This document shows, piece after piece, positions 28,101 to 40,570 of a DNA stretch of 64,000 bases. Each line of letters opens with the position of its first letter. Position 1 is the first letter of the stretch. The notes beneath the pieces are model-generated. The model ran no database searches. It was not told the origin of the DNA and saw nothing but the letters and a program-made list of their open reading frames with translations. Source of the DNA: Escarpia spicata (taxonomy: Eukaryota; Annelida; Polychaeta; Sabellida; Siboglinidae); assembly GCA_963995525.1 (NCBI GenBank), contig CAXEFP010000001.1:1144201-1208200 (forward strand). The letters run 5' to 3'. The translations under genes were made by a program, and so were the position numbers.

Positions 28101-28200
28101 CTGTCTAGCCTTCGTAAAGATTTGTAACATGAAGAACATGCAAAACATCTATTTGGGGTAAGACCACATTAAGGATCCGTCAGCTGAAAAAAGTGCACTA
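25131..28200 (+). repeat. Array 1 segment related to about 15700-18000
   Basis: About 25180-25700 matches about 15670-16190 at a displacement of 9513 bp, including GATATTCATAAATGTTGTTT. From about 26795 the match to 16303 onward is at 10492 bp. The increase of 979 bp is three monomers. This is a further segmental copy within the satellite, with whole-monomer gain or loss. Confidence 0.75.
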
Positions 28201-29845
28201 CAAATACTCTTTTGCTGTGATATGCATAAATTTTGTTCGAACACTTTGACATGGGACATGTTTGTCTCGTGAGTACTGAATGTACTGCTGCTTTAGACAA
28301 GATAAAACATCAAATGGGGATTAGTTTTCACACCTATAACTTACGTAATATGTTCTTGTAACTTACGTGACGGAGATAAAACGGTAACATGCATTCCCAT
28401 GTGTGGTTAATCTAGTTATGTGTGTAGCTTGATATCAGTCTAGCCTTCGTGAAGATTTGTAACATGCAGAACATCTATTTGGGGTAAGACCACATTTAGG
28501 ATCCCTCCGCCGAAAAAAGTGCACTTAAAATACCGTTTTCTGTGATATGCATAAATGTTGTTCGAACACTTTGACATGGAACATGTTTGTCTTTGGAGTA
28601 CTGAATATACTGCTGCTTTAGAAAAGATAAAACATCAAATGGGGATGAGTTTTCACACCTATAACTTACGTAATATGTTCTTGTAACTTAGGTGACGGAA
28701 ATAAAACGGTAACATGCATTCCCATTTGTGGTTAATCTAGTTATGTGTGTAGCTTGATATCAGTCTTGCCTTCGTGAAGATTTGTAACATGCAAAACATC
28801 TATTTGGGGTAAGATCACATTAAGGATCAGTCCGCTAAAAAAAGTGCACTACAAATACCGTTTTGCTGTGATATGCATAAATTTTGTTCGAACACTTTGA
28901 CATGGGACATGTTTGTCTCGTGAGTACTGAATGTACTGCTGCTATAGACAAGATAAAACATCAAATGGGGATGAGTTTTCACACCTATAACTTACGTAAT
29001 ATGTTCTTGTAACTTACGTGACGTAGATAAAACGGTAACATGCATTCCCATGTGTGGTTAATCTAGTTATGTGTGTAGCTTGATATCAGTGTAGCCTTCG
29101 TAAAGATTTGTAACATGCAGAACATGCAAAACATCTATTTGGGGTAAGACCACATTAAGGATCCGTCCGCTGAAAAGTGTGCACTACAAATACCGTTTTG
29201 CTGTGGTATGCATAAATTGTGTTCGAACAGTTTGACATGGGACATGTTTGTCTCGTGAGTACTGAATGTATTGCTGCTTTAGAAAAGATAAAACATCAAA
29301 TGGGGATTAGTTTTCACACCTATAACTTACGTAATATGTTCTTGTAACTTACGTGACGGAGATAAAACGGTAACATGCATTCCCATTTGTGGTTAATCTA
29401 GTTATGTGTGTAGCTTGATATAAGTCTAGCCTTCGTGAAGATTTGTAACATGCAGAACATCTATTTGGGGTAAGACCACATTTAGGATCCGTCCGCCGAA
29501 AAAAGTGCACTTAAAATACCGTTTTCTGTGATATGCATAAATGTTGTTGGAACACTTTGACATGGGACATGTTTGTCTCGTGAGTACTGAATGTACTGCT
29601 GCTTTAGACAAGATAAAACATCAAATGGGGATGAGTTTTCACACCTATAACTTACGTAATATGTTCTTGTAACTTACGTGACGGAGATAAAACGGTAACA
29701 TGCATTCCCATGTGTGGTTAATCTAGTTATGTGTGTAGCTTGATATCAGTCTAGCCTTCGTAAAGATTTGTAACATGCAGAACATGCAAAACATCTATTT
29801 GGGTAAGACCACATTAAGGATCCGTCCGCTGAAAAAAGTGCACTA
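28201..29845 (+). repeat. Higher-order repeat B, copy 1 (five monomers, 1645 bp)
   Basis: The unit recurs at exactly +1645 bp. Copy 1 and copy 2 share private variants that copies 3 and 4 lack: CAGTCTTGCCTTCG, GCTGAAAAGTGTGCAC and GCTGTGGTATGCATAAATTG. Copy-1-only changes include GTCTTTGGAGTACTG near 28590 and GAACAGTTTGAC near 29224. Confidence 0.9.
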
Positions 29846-31490
29846 CAAATACTGTTTTGCTGTGATATGCATAAATTTTGTTCGAACACTTTGACATGGG
29901 ACATGTTTGTCTCGTGAGTACTGAATGTACTGCTGCTTTAGACAAGATAAAACATCAAATGGGGATTAGTTTTCACACCTATAACTTACGTAATATGTTC
30001 TTGTAACTTACGTGACGGAGATAAAACGGTAACATGCATTCCCATGTGTGGTTAATCTAGTTATGTGTGTAGCTTGATATCAGTCTAGCCTTCGTGAAGA
30101 TTTGTAACATGCAGAACATCTATTTGGGGTAAGACCACATTTAGGATCCCTCCGCCGAAAAAAGTGCACTTAAAATACCGTTTTCTGTGATATGCATAAA
30201 TGTTGTTCGAACACTTTGACATGGGACATGTTTGTCTCGTGAGTACTGAATATACTGCTGCTTTAGAAAAGATAAAACATCAAATGGGGATGAGTTTTCA
30301 CACCTATAACTTACGTAATATGTTCTTGTAACTTAGGTGACGGAAATAAAACGGTAACATGCATTCCCATTTGTGGTTAATCTAGTTATGTGTGTAGCTT
30401 GATATCAGTCTTGCCTTCGTGAAGATTTGTAACATGCAAAACATCTATTTGGGGTAAGATCACATTAAGGATCAGTCCGCTAAAAAAAGTGCACTACAAA
30501 TACCGTTTTGCTGTGATATGCATAAATTTTGTTCGAACACTTTGACATGGGACATGTTTGTCTCGTGAGTACTGAATGTACTGCTGCTATAGACAAGATA
30601 AAACATCAAATGGGGATGAGTTTTCACACCTATAACTTACGTAATATGTTCTTGTAACTTACGTGACGTAGATAAAACGGTAACATGCATTCCCATGTGT
30701 GGTTAATCTAGTTATGTGTGTAGCTTGATATCAGTCTAGCCTTCGTAAAGATTTGTAACATGCAGAACATGCAAAACATCTATTTGGGGTAAGACCACAT
30801 TAAGGATCAGTCCGCTGAAAAGTGTGCACTACAAATACCGTTTTGCTGTGGTATGCATAAATTGTGTTCGAACACTTTGACATGGGACATGTTTGTCTCG
30901 TGAGTACTGAATGTATTGCTGCTTTAGAAAAGATAAAACATCAAATGGGGATTAGTTTTCACACCTATAACTTACGTAATATGTTCTTGTAACTTACGTG
31001 ACGGAGATAAAACGGTAACATGCATTCCCATTTGTGGTTAATCTAGTTATGTGTGTAGCTTGATATAAGTCTAGCCTTCGTGAAGATTTGTAACATGCAG
31101 AACATCTATTTGGGGTAAGACCACATTTAGGATCCGTCCGCCGAAAAAAGTGCACTTAAAATACCGTTTTCTGTGATATGCATAAATGTTGTTGGAACAC
31201 TTTGACATGGGACATGTTTGTCTCGTGAGTACTGAATGTACTGCTGCTTTAGACAAGATAAAACATCAAATGGGGATGAGTTTTCACACCTATAACTTAC
31301 GTAATATGTTCTTGTAACTTACGTGACGGAGATAAAACGGTAACATGCATTCCCATGTGTGGTTAATCTAGTTATGTGTGTAGCTTGATATCAGTCTAGC
31401 CTTCGTAAAGATTTGTAACATGCAGAACATGCAAAACATCTATTTGGGTAAGACCACATTAAGGATCCGTCCGCTGAAAAAAGTGCACTA
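29846..31490 (+). repeat. Higher-order repeat B, copy 2 (1645 bp)
   Basis: It is almost the same as copy 1. The marker with one lost G, CTATTTGGGTAAGACC, occurs at 29801, 31446 and 33091, exactly 1645 bp apart, and sets the register. Confidence 0.92.
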
Positions 31491-33135
31491 CAAATACTGT
31501 TTTGCTGTGATATGCATAAATTTTGTTCGAACACTTTGACATGGGACATGTTTGTCTCGTGAGTACTGAATGTACTGCTGCTTTAGACAAGATAAAACAT
31601 CAAATGGGGATTAGTTTTCACACCTATAACTTACGTAATATGTTCTTGTAACTTACGTGACGGAGATAAAACGGTAACATGCATTCCCATGTGTGGTTAA
31701 TCTAGTTATGTGTATAGCTTGATATCAGTCTAGCCTTCGTGAAGATTTGTAACATGCAAAACATCTATTTGGGGTAAGACCACATTTAGGATCCCTCCGC
31801 CGAAAAAAGTGCACTTAAAATACCGTTTTCTGTGATATACATAAATGTTGTTCGAACACTTTGACATGGGACATGTTTGTCTCGTGAGTACTGAATATAC
31901 TGCTGCTTTAGAAAAGATAAAACATCAAATGGGGATGAGTTTTCACACCTATAACTTACGTAATATGTTCTTGTAACTTAGGTGACGGAGATAAAACGGT
32001 AACATGCATTCCCATTTGTGGTTAATCTAGTTATGTGTGCAGCTTGATATCAGTCTAGCCTTCGTGAAGATTTGTTACATGCAAAACATCTATTTGGGGT
32101 AAGACCACATTAAGGATCAGTCCGCTAAAAAAAGTGCACTACAAATACCGTTTTGCTGTGATATGCATAAATTTTGTTCGAACACTTTGACATGGGAGAT
32201 GTTTGTCTCGTGAGTACTGAATGTACTGCTGCTATAGACAAGATAAAACATCAAATGGGGATGAGTTTTCACACCTATAACTTACGTAATATGTTCTTGT
32301 AACTTACGTGACGTAGATAAAACGGTAACATGCATTCCCATGTGTGGTTAATCTAGTTATGTGTGTAGCTTGATATCAGTCTAGCCTTCGTAAAGATTTG
32401 TAACATGCAGAACATGCACAACATCTATTTGGGGTAAGATCACATTAAGGAACCGTCCGCTGAAAAAAGTGCACTACAAATACTGTTTTGCTGTGATATG
32501 CATGAATTTTATTCGAACACTTTGACATGGGACATGTTTGTCTCGTGAGTACTGAATGTACTGCTGCTTTAGACAAGATAAAACATCAAATGGGGATTAG
32601 TTTTCACACCTATAACTTACGTAATATGTTCTTGTAACTTACGTGACGGAGATAAAACGGTAACATGCATTCCCATTTGTGGTTAATCTAGTTATGTGTG
32701 TAGCTTGATATAAGTCTAGCCTTCGTGAAGATTTGTAACATGCAGAACATCTATTTGGGGTAAGACCACATTTAGGATCCGTCCGCCGAAAAAAGTGCAC
32801 TTAAAATACCGTTTTCTGTAATATGCATAAATGTTGTTGGAACACTTTGACATGGGACATGTTTGTCTCGTGAGTACTGAATGTACTGCTGCTTTAGACA
32901 AGATAAAACATCAAATGGGGATGAGTTTTCACACCTATAACTTACGTAATATGTTCTTGTAACTTACGTGACGGAGATAAAACGGTAACATGCATTCCCA
33001 TGTGTGGTTAATCTAGTTATGTGTGTAGCTTGATATCAGTCTAGCCTTCGTAAAGATTTGTAACATGCAGAACATGCAAAACATCTATTTGGGTAAGACC
33101 ACATTAAGGATCCGTCCGCTGAAAAAAGTGCACTA
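31491..33135 (+). repeat. Higher-order repeat B, copy 3 (1645 bp)
   Basis: It is in register with the upstream copies but pairs with copy 4 by shared variants: GTGTATAGCTTG, GTGTGCAGCTTG, GATTTGTTACATGC, CATGGGAGATGTTTG and AAGGAACCGTCCGC. A private change CTGTAATATGCATAAATG lies near 32816. Confidence 0.92.
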
Positions 33136-34645
33136 CAAATACTGTTTTGCTGTGATATGCATAAATTTTGTTCGAACACTTTGACATGGGACATGTTTGT
33201 CTCGTGAGTACTGAATGTACTGCTGCTTTAGACAAGATAAAACATCAAATGGGGATTAGTTTTCACACCTATAACTTACGTAATATGTTCTTGTAACTTA
33301 CGTCACGGAGATAAAACGGTAACATGCATTCCCATGTGTGGTTAATCTAGTTATGTGTATAGCTTGATATCAGTCTAGCCTTCGTGAAGATTTGTAACAT
33401 GCAAAACATCTATTTGGGGTAAGACCACATTTAGGATCCCTCCGCCGAAAAAAGTGCACTTAAAATACCGTTTTCTGTGATATACATGAATGTTGTTCGA
33501 ACACTTTGACATGGGACATGTTTGTCTCGTGAGTACTGAATATACTGCTGCTTTAGAAAAGATAAAACATCAAATGGGGATGAGTTTTCACACCTATAAC
33601 TTACGTAATATGTTCTTGTAACTTAGGTGACGGAGATAAAACGGTAACATGCATTCCCATTTGTGGTTAATCTAGTTATGTGTGCAGCTTGATATCAGTC
33701 TAGCCTTCGTGAAGATTTGTTACATGCAAAACATCTATTTGGGGTAAGACCACATTAAGGATCAGTCCGCTAAAAAAAGTGCACTACAAATACCGTTTTG
33801 CTGTGATATGCATAAATTTTGTTCGAACACTTTGACATGGGAGATGTTTGTCTCGTGAGTACTGAATGTACTGCTGCTATAGACAAGATAAAACATCAAA
33901 TGGGGATGAGTTTTCACACCTATAACTTACGTAATATGTTCTTGTAACTTACGTGACGTAGATAAAACGGTAACATGCATTCCCATGTGTGGTTAATCTA
34001 GTTATGTGTGTAGCTTGATATCAGTCTAGCCTTCGTAAAGATTTGTAACATGCAGAACATGCACAACATCTATTTGGGGTAAGATCACATTAAGGAACCG
34101 TCCGCTGAAAAAAGTGCACTACAAATACTGTTTTGCTGTGATATGCATGAATTTTATTCGAACACTTTGACATGGGACATGTTTGTCTCGTGAGTACTGA
34201 ATGTACTGCTGCTTTAGACAAGATAAAACATCAAATGGGGATTAGTTTTCACACCTATAACTTACGTAATATGTTCTTGTAACTTACGTGACCGAGATAA
34301 AACGGTAACATGCATTCCCATTTGTGGTTAATCTAGTTATGTGTGTAGCTTGATATAAGTTTAGCCTTCGTGAAGATTTGTAACATGCAGAACATCTATT
34401 TGGGGTAAGACCACATTTAGGATCCGTCCGCCGAAAAAAGTGCACTTAAAATACCGTTTTCTGTGATATTCATAAATGTTGTTTGAACACTTTGACATGG
34501 GACATGTTTGTCTCGTGAGTACTGAATGTACTGCTGCTTTAGACAAGATAAAACATCAAATGGGGATGAGTTTTCACACCTATAACTTACGTAATATGTT
34601 CTTGTAACTTACGTGACGGAGATAAAACGGTAACATGCATTCCCA
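33136..34645 (+). repeat. Higher-order repeat B, copy 4 (incomplete, chimeric 3' end)
   Basis: It follows copy 3 closely through about 34350. The last monomer then carries GATATTCATAAATGTTGTTT, typical of monomers near 6590, 10200, 16090 and 25610 rather than of HOR B. Register with HOR B is lost near 34645, where CCCATTTGTGG replaces CCCATGTGTGG. Confidence 0.85.
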
Positions 34646-35738
34646 TTTGTGGTTAATCTAGTTATGTGTGTAGCTTGATATCAGTCTAGCCTTCGTGAAG
34701 ATTTGTAACATGCAAAACATATATTTGGAGTAAGACCACATTTACGATCCGTCCGCTGAAAAAAGTGCACTACAAATACCGTTTTGCTGTGATATGCATA
34801 CATTTTGTTCAAACACTTTGACATGGGACATGTTTGTCTCGTGAATAATGAATGTACTGCTGCTTTTGACAAGATAAAACATCAAATGGGGATGAGTTTT
34901 CACACCTATAACTTACGTAATATGTTCTTGTAACTTACGTGACGGAGATAAAACGGTAACATGCATTCCCATTTGTGGTTAATCTAGTTATGTGTGTAGC
35001 TTGATATCAGTCTCTCCTTCGTGAAGATTTGTAACATGCAAAACATCTATTTGGAGTAAGACCACATTAACGATCCGTCCGCTGAAAAAAAGTGCACTAC
35101 AAATACCGTTTTGCTGTGATATGCATACATTTTGTTCGAACACTTTGACATGGGACATGTTTGTCTCGTGAGTACTGAATGTACTGCTGCTTTACACAAG
35201 ATAAAACATCAAATGGGGATGAGTTTTCACACCTATAACTTACGTAATATGTTCTTGTAACTTACGTGACGGACATAAAACGGTAACATGCATTCCCATT
35301 TGTGGAAAATCTAGTTATGTGTGTAGCTTGATATCAGTCTAGCCTTCGTGAAGATTTGTAACATGCAAAACATCTATTTGGGGTAAGACCACATTAAGGA
35401 TCCGTCCGCTAAAAAAAGTGCACTACAAATACCGTTTTGCTGTGATATGCATAAATTTTGTTCGAACACTTTGACATGGGACATGTTTGTCTCGTGAGTA
35501 GTGAATGTACTGCTGCTATAGACAAGATAAAACATCAAATGGGGATGAGATTTTACACCTATAACTTCCGTAATATGTTCTTGTAACTTACGTGACGGAG
35601 ATAAAACGGTAACATGCATTCCCATGTGTGGTTAATCTAGTTATGTGTGTAGTTTGATATCAGTCTAGCCTTCGTAAAGATTTGTAACATGCAGAACATG
35701 CAAAACATCTATTTGGGGTAAGACCACATTAAGGATCC
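34646..35738 (+). repeat. Terminal array 1 monomers, last one truncated
   Basis: About three and a third monomers follow HOR B. The last begins at 35421 and stops at 35738 within GGATCC, about 16 bp before the expected monomer end. It carries GATGAGATTTTACACC, a change not seen elsewhere on reading. No decay in similarity toward the edge is obvious. Confidence 0.9.
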
Positions 35739-35739
35739 A
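35738..35739. other. Direct junction between two unrelated satellite arrays
   Basis: The array 1 sequence ending AAGGATCC is followed at once by ACTCCAACTCCAACATAACA, which is the last 39-bp unit of an array 2 linker. There is no filler, target-site duplication or inverted repeat. At most one or two bases could be shared by the two sides. Both arrays are cut inside their repeat unit, as expected for a rearrangement breakpoint, or for an assembly join. Confidence 0.93.
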
Positions 35740-35934
35740 CTCCAACTCCAACATAACATGGCTCCTCCATACTACTATACTACTATGCTACTGTACTATT
35801 ATACTACTATACTACTATACTACTATAATACTATAATACTATGCTACTATACTACTATGCTACTACTATCCTACTACTATACTACTACTATACTACTATA
35901 ATACTACTACACTAATATACTACTACTATACTAA
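35739..35934 (+). repeat. Truncated first module of array 2
   Basis: It holds the end of a linker (one 39-bp unit) and then a complete TAC/TAT tail. The 39-bp block and the 8-bp tract expected upstream are missing because of the junction. Confidence 0.9.
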
Positions 35935-37181
35935 CATCCTACACTCTCCAACTCCAACACAGCATGACTCCTCCATCCCACACTCTCCTACTTCAACATA
36001 ACATGGCTTCTCCATCCTACACTCTCCAACTCCAACATAGCATAGCTCCTCCATACTCCACTCTCCAACTCCAAAATAACATGGCTCCTCCATCCTACAC
36101 TCTCCAACTCCAACACAGCATGACTCCTCCATCCCACACTCTCCAACTTCAACATAACATGGCTTATCCTTCCTACACTCTCCAACGCCAACATAGCATG
36201 GCTCCTCCAACCTACACTTTCCAAATCCAACATAACATGGCTCCTCCATCCTACACCACTATACTACTATCCTACTATACTACTATACTACTATCCTACT
36301 ATACTACTATCCTACTATACTACTATCCTACTATACTACTATACTACTATACTACTGTCCTACTATACTACTATACTTCTATACTACTATACTACTATAC
36401 TACTATACTAATATCCTACTATACTACTATCCTACTATACTACTATCCTACTATACTAGTATACTACTATACTACTATACTACTATACTACTATACTACT
36501 ATACTACTATACTACTATCCTACGATACTACTATACTACAATCCTACTATACTACTATCCTACTATCCTACTATACTACTATACTACTATCCTACTATCA
36601 TACTATTCTACTATCCTACTATCCTACTATCCTACTATCCTACTATACTACTATACTACTATACTACTATACTACTATACTACTATACTACTATACTACT
36701 ATACTACTATACTACTATACTACTATACTACTATACTACTATACTACTATACTACTATACTACTATACTACTATACTACTATACTACTATACTACTATCC
36801 TACTATACTACTATACTACTATACTACTATACTACTATACTACTATACTACTATACTACTATACTACTATATTACTATATTACTATACTACTATACTACT
36901 ATACTACTATACACCAACATAGCATTGCTCCTCCATACTGCACTCTCCAACTCCAACATAACATGGCTCCTCCATCCTACACACTCCAACTCCAACATAA
37001 CATGGCTCCTCCATCCTACTATGCTACTATGCTACTATACTATTATACTACTATACTACTATAATACTATACTACTATGCTACTATACTACTATGCTACT
37101 ACTATCCTACTACTATATTACTACTATACTACTACTATACTACTATAATACTACTACACTAATATACTACTACTATAATAA
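35935..37181 (+). repeat. Module 1 (1247 bp)
   Basis: A block of seven 39-bp units ends at 36256. A long 8-bp tract follows at 36257-36910 (654 bp), then linker and tail. The tract has few G residues on the plus strand. The 39-bp units carry the ACTCTCCTACTTC and ATACTCCACTC variants also found in modules 10, 16 and 26. Confidence 0.88.
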
Positions 37182-38056
37182 CATCCTACACTCTCCAACT
37201 CCAACACAGCATGACTCCTCCATCCCACACTCTACAACTTCAACATAACATGGCTTCTCCATCGTACACTCTCCAACTCCAACATAGCATGGCTCCTCCA
37301 TACTGCACTCTCCAACTCCAAAATAACATGGCTCCTCCATCCTACACTCTCCAACTCCAACATAACATGGTTCTTCCATCCTACACTCTCCAACTCCAAC
37401 ACAGCATGACTCCTCCATCCCACACTCTCCAACTTCAACATAACATGGCTTATCCTTCCTACACTCTCCAACTCCAACATACCATGGCTCCTCCAACCTA
37501 CACTTTCCAAATCCAACATAACATGGCTCCTCCATCCTACACTACTATACTTCTATCCTACTATACTACTATACTACTATCCTACTATATTACTATCCTA
37601 CTATACTACTATACTACTATATTACTATCCTACTATACTACTATCCTACTATACTACTATACTACTATCCTACTATACTACTATCCTACTATACTACTAT
37701 ACTACTATCCTACTATACTACTATCCTTCTATACTACTATACTACTATACTACTATACTACTATACTACTATACTATTATACTACTATACTACTATACAC
37801 CAACATAGCATTGCTCCTCCATACTGCACTCTCCAACTCCAACATAACATGGCTCCTCCATCCTACACACTCCAACTCCAACATAACATGGCTCCTCCAT
37901 ACTACTATACTACTATGCTACGATACTATTATACTACTATACTACTATAATACTATAATACTATGCTACTATACTACTATGCTACTACTATCCTACTACT
38001 ATACTACTACTATACTACTATAATACTACTACACTAATATACTACTACTATACTAA
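37182..38056 (+). repeat. Module 2 (875 bp)
   Basis: A block of eight 39-bp units, an 8-bp tract, a linker from 37797 and a tail. Private variants include CTCTACAACTTC, CCATCGTACAC and ATGGTTCTTCC. Confidence 0.88.
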
Positions 38057-39114
38057 CATCCTACACTCTCCAACTCCAACACAGCATGACTCCTCAATCC
38101 CACACTCTCGTACTTCAACATAACATGGCTTCTCCATCCTACACTCTCCAACTCCAACATAGCATGGTTCCTCCATACTGCACTCTCCAACTCCAAAATA
38201 ACATGGCTCCTCCATCCTACACTCTCCAACTCCAACATAACATGGTTCCTACATCCTACACTCTCCAACTCCAACACAGCATGACTCCTCCATCCCACAC
38301 TCTCCAACTTCAACATAACATGGCTTATCCTTCCTACACTCTCCAACTCCAACATAGCATGGCTACTCCAACCTACACTTTCCAAATCCAACATAACATG
38401 GCTCCTCCATCCTACACTACTATACTACTATCCTACTATACTACTATACTACTATACTACTATCCTACTATACTACTATCCTACTATACTACTATCCTAC
38501 TATACTACTATACTACTATACTACTATACTACTATACTACTATACTACTATACTACTATCCTACTATACTACTATACTACTATACTACTATACTACTATC
38601 CTACTATACTACTATACTACTATACTACTACCACACTATACTACTACCACACTACTATACTACTACTATACTACCATCCTACACTCTCCAACTCCAACAT
38701 AGCCTGGCTCCTCCATCATACACTCTCCAACTCCAACATAGCATGGTTCCTCCATCCTACACTCTCCAACTCCAACACAGCATGGCTCCTCCATCCCACA
38801 CGCTCCAACCCCAACACAGCATGGCTCCTCCATCCCACACTCTCCAACACCAACATAGCATTGCTCCTCCATACTGCACTCTCCAACTCCAACATAACAT
38901 GGCTCCTCCATCCTACCCACTCCAACTCCAACATAACATGGCTCCTCCATCCTACTATACTACTATGCTACTATACTATTATACTACTATACTACTATAC
39001 TACTATAATACTATACTACTATGCTACTATACTACCTTGCTACTACTATCCTACTACTATACTACTACTATACTACTATAATACTACTACACTAATATAC
39101 TACTACTATACTAA
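38057..39114 (+). repeat. Module 3 (1058 bp, with an extra 39-bp block)
   Basis: After the usual block and 8-bp tract, the tract ends in the unusual CTACTACCACACTATAC, and a second run of 39-bp units follows at about 38679-38955. Those units include forms not seen elsewhere, such as AGCCTGGCTCC and CACGCTCCAACCCC. A tail closes the module. Confidence 0.88.
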
Positions 39115-40209
39115 CATCCTACACTCTCCATCTCCAACACAGCATGACTCCTCCATCCCACACTCTCCAACTTCAACATAACATGGCTTCTCCATCCTAC
39201 ACTCTCCAACTCCAACATAGCATGGCTCCTCCATACTGCACTCTCCAACTCCAAAATAACATGGCTCCTCCATCCTACACTCTCCAACTCCAACATAACA
39301 TGGTTCCTCCATCCTACACTCTCCAACTCAAACACAGCATGACTCCTCCATCCCACACACTCCAACTTCAACATAACATGGCGTATCCTTCCTACACTCT
39401 CCAACTCCAACATAGCATGGCTCCTCCAACATACACTTTCCAAATCCAACATAACATGGCTCATCCATCCTACACTACTATACTACTATCCTACTATACT
39501 ACTATACTACTATCCTACTATACTACTATCCTACTATACTACTATACTACTATACTACTATACTACTCTCCTACTATCATACTATACTACTATCATACTA
39601 TACTAATATCCTACTATACTACTATCCTACTATACTACTATCCTACTATACTACTATCCTACTATACTACTATCCTACTATACTACTATACTACTATCCT
39701 AATATACTACTATCCTACTATACTACTATCCTACTATACTACTATCCTACTACACTACTATCCTACTATACTACTATCCTACTACACTACTATCCTACTA
39801 TACTACTATCCTACTATACTACTATCCTACTATACTACTATCCTACTATACTACTATCCTACTATACTACTATCATACTATACTACTATCCTACTATACT
39901 ACTATCCTACTATACTACTATCCTACTATACTACTATACTACTATACTACTATACTACTATACACCAACATATTTTGCTCCTCCATACTGCACTCTCCAA
40001 CTCCAACATAACATGGCTCCTCCATCCTACACACTCCAACTCCAACATAACATGGCTCCTCCATCCTACTATACTACTATGCTACTATACTATTATACTA
40101 CTATACTACTATAATACTATACTACTATGCTACTATACTACTATGCTACTACTATCCTACTACTATACTACTATAATACTACTACACTAATATACTACTA
40201 CTATACTAA
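39115..40209 (+). repeat. Module 4 (1095 bp)
   Basis: Block, a long 8-bp tract with irregular TACTCTCCTACTATC near 39566, a linker from 39962 of the short CAACATATTTTGCTCC type shared with modules 10, 16 and 26, and a tail 11 bp shorter than usual. Confidence 0.88.
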
Positions 40210-40570
40210 CATCCTACACTCTCCAACTCCAACACAGCATGACTCCTCCATCCCACACTCTCCAACTTCAACATAACATGGCTTCTCCATCCTACACTCT
40301 CCAACTCCAACATAGCATGGCTCCTCCATACTGCACTCTCCAACTCCAAAATAACATGGCTCCTCCATCCTACACTCTCCAACTCCAACATAACATGGTT
40401 CCTCCATCCTACACTCTCCAACTCCAACACAGCATGACTCCTCCATCCCACACTCTCCAACTTCAACATAACATGGCTTATCCTTCCTACACTCTCCAAC
40501 TCCAACATAGCATGGCTCCTCCAACCTACACTTTCCAAATCCAACATAACATGGCTCCTCCATCCTACAC
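40210..40570 (+). repeat. 39-bp unit block of the type module
   Basis: Eight complete 39-bp units and part of a ninth. Each unit differs slightly, in a fixed order: ATGACTCCTCCATCC, ATGGCTTCTCC, ATGGCTCCTCCATACTGC, ATGGCTCCTCC, ATGGTTCCTCC, ATGACTCCTCC, ATGGCTTATCC, ATGGCTCCTCCAACC. The same order recurs in most other modules. The minus strand of each unit contains five GG doublets within 25 bases. Confidence 0.93.

Larger units (their letters stand above)
1..35738 (+). repeat. Satellite array 1: about 326-bp monomer, roughly 109 head-to-tail copies
   Basis: The same sequence of about 326 bp recurs without interruption and always in the same orientation. A convenient phase is the start of the motif CACTACAAAT, seen at 1, 652, 978, 1304 and 1639, with the variant CACTTAAAAT at 327. 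Monomers are 325-327 bp, or about 335 bp when they carry a 9-10 bp duplication of AACATGCA. Landmarks in order are TGTGATATGCATA, GTTCGAACACTTTGACATGG, CACACCTATAACTTACGTAA, AAAACGGTAACATGCATTCC, CTTGATATCAGTCTAG and GGATCCGTCCGCTG followed by an A-tract. Monomer 978-1303 is 36.8% GC. The array starts before the window and ends inside a monomer at 35738. No stretch between monomers is left unexplained. The family was not recognised. Its size is close to two nucleosome repeats, which is common among eukaryotic satellites, but function is unknown. Confidence 0.97.

Noticed and set aside
493..35625. Recurrent minus-strand frames of 61-104 codons in array 1
   Set aside because: Each is a fixed portion of the satellite monomer and recurs with the HOR. 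Frames are broken by single indels, and no start or family resemblance supports coding.
1..35738. CENP-B box in the array 1 monomer
   Set aside because: TTCG occurs in GTTCGAACACTTTGACATGG and CTTCGTGAAGATTTG, but the bases required at the other conserved positions of the CENP-B box are absent. This says nothing about centromere function through other means.
1..35738. Internal two-fold repeat inside the 326-bp monomer (a dimer of about 163 bp)
   Set aside because: Short words such as TAACATGCA and ACTTACGT occur twice, but the two halves do not align by eye.
35700..35780. Transposon end or target-site duplication at the array junction
   Set aside because: No inverted repeat, terminal motif or short direct repeat brackets the join.
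36257..36910. Triplex-forming polypurine/polypyrimidine tract in the 8-bp region
   Set aside because: The plus strand mixes A with C and T, so it is not a homopyrimidine run, and mirror symmetry is only that of a short repeat.
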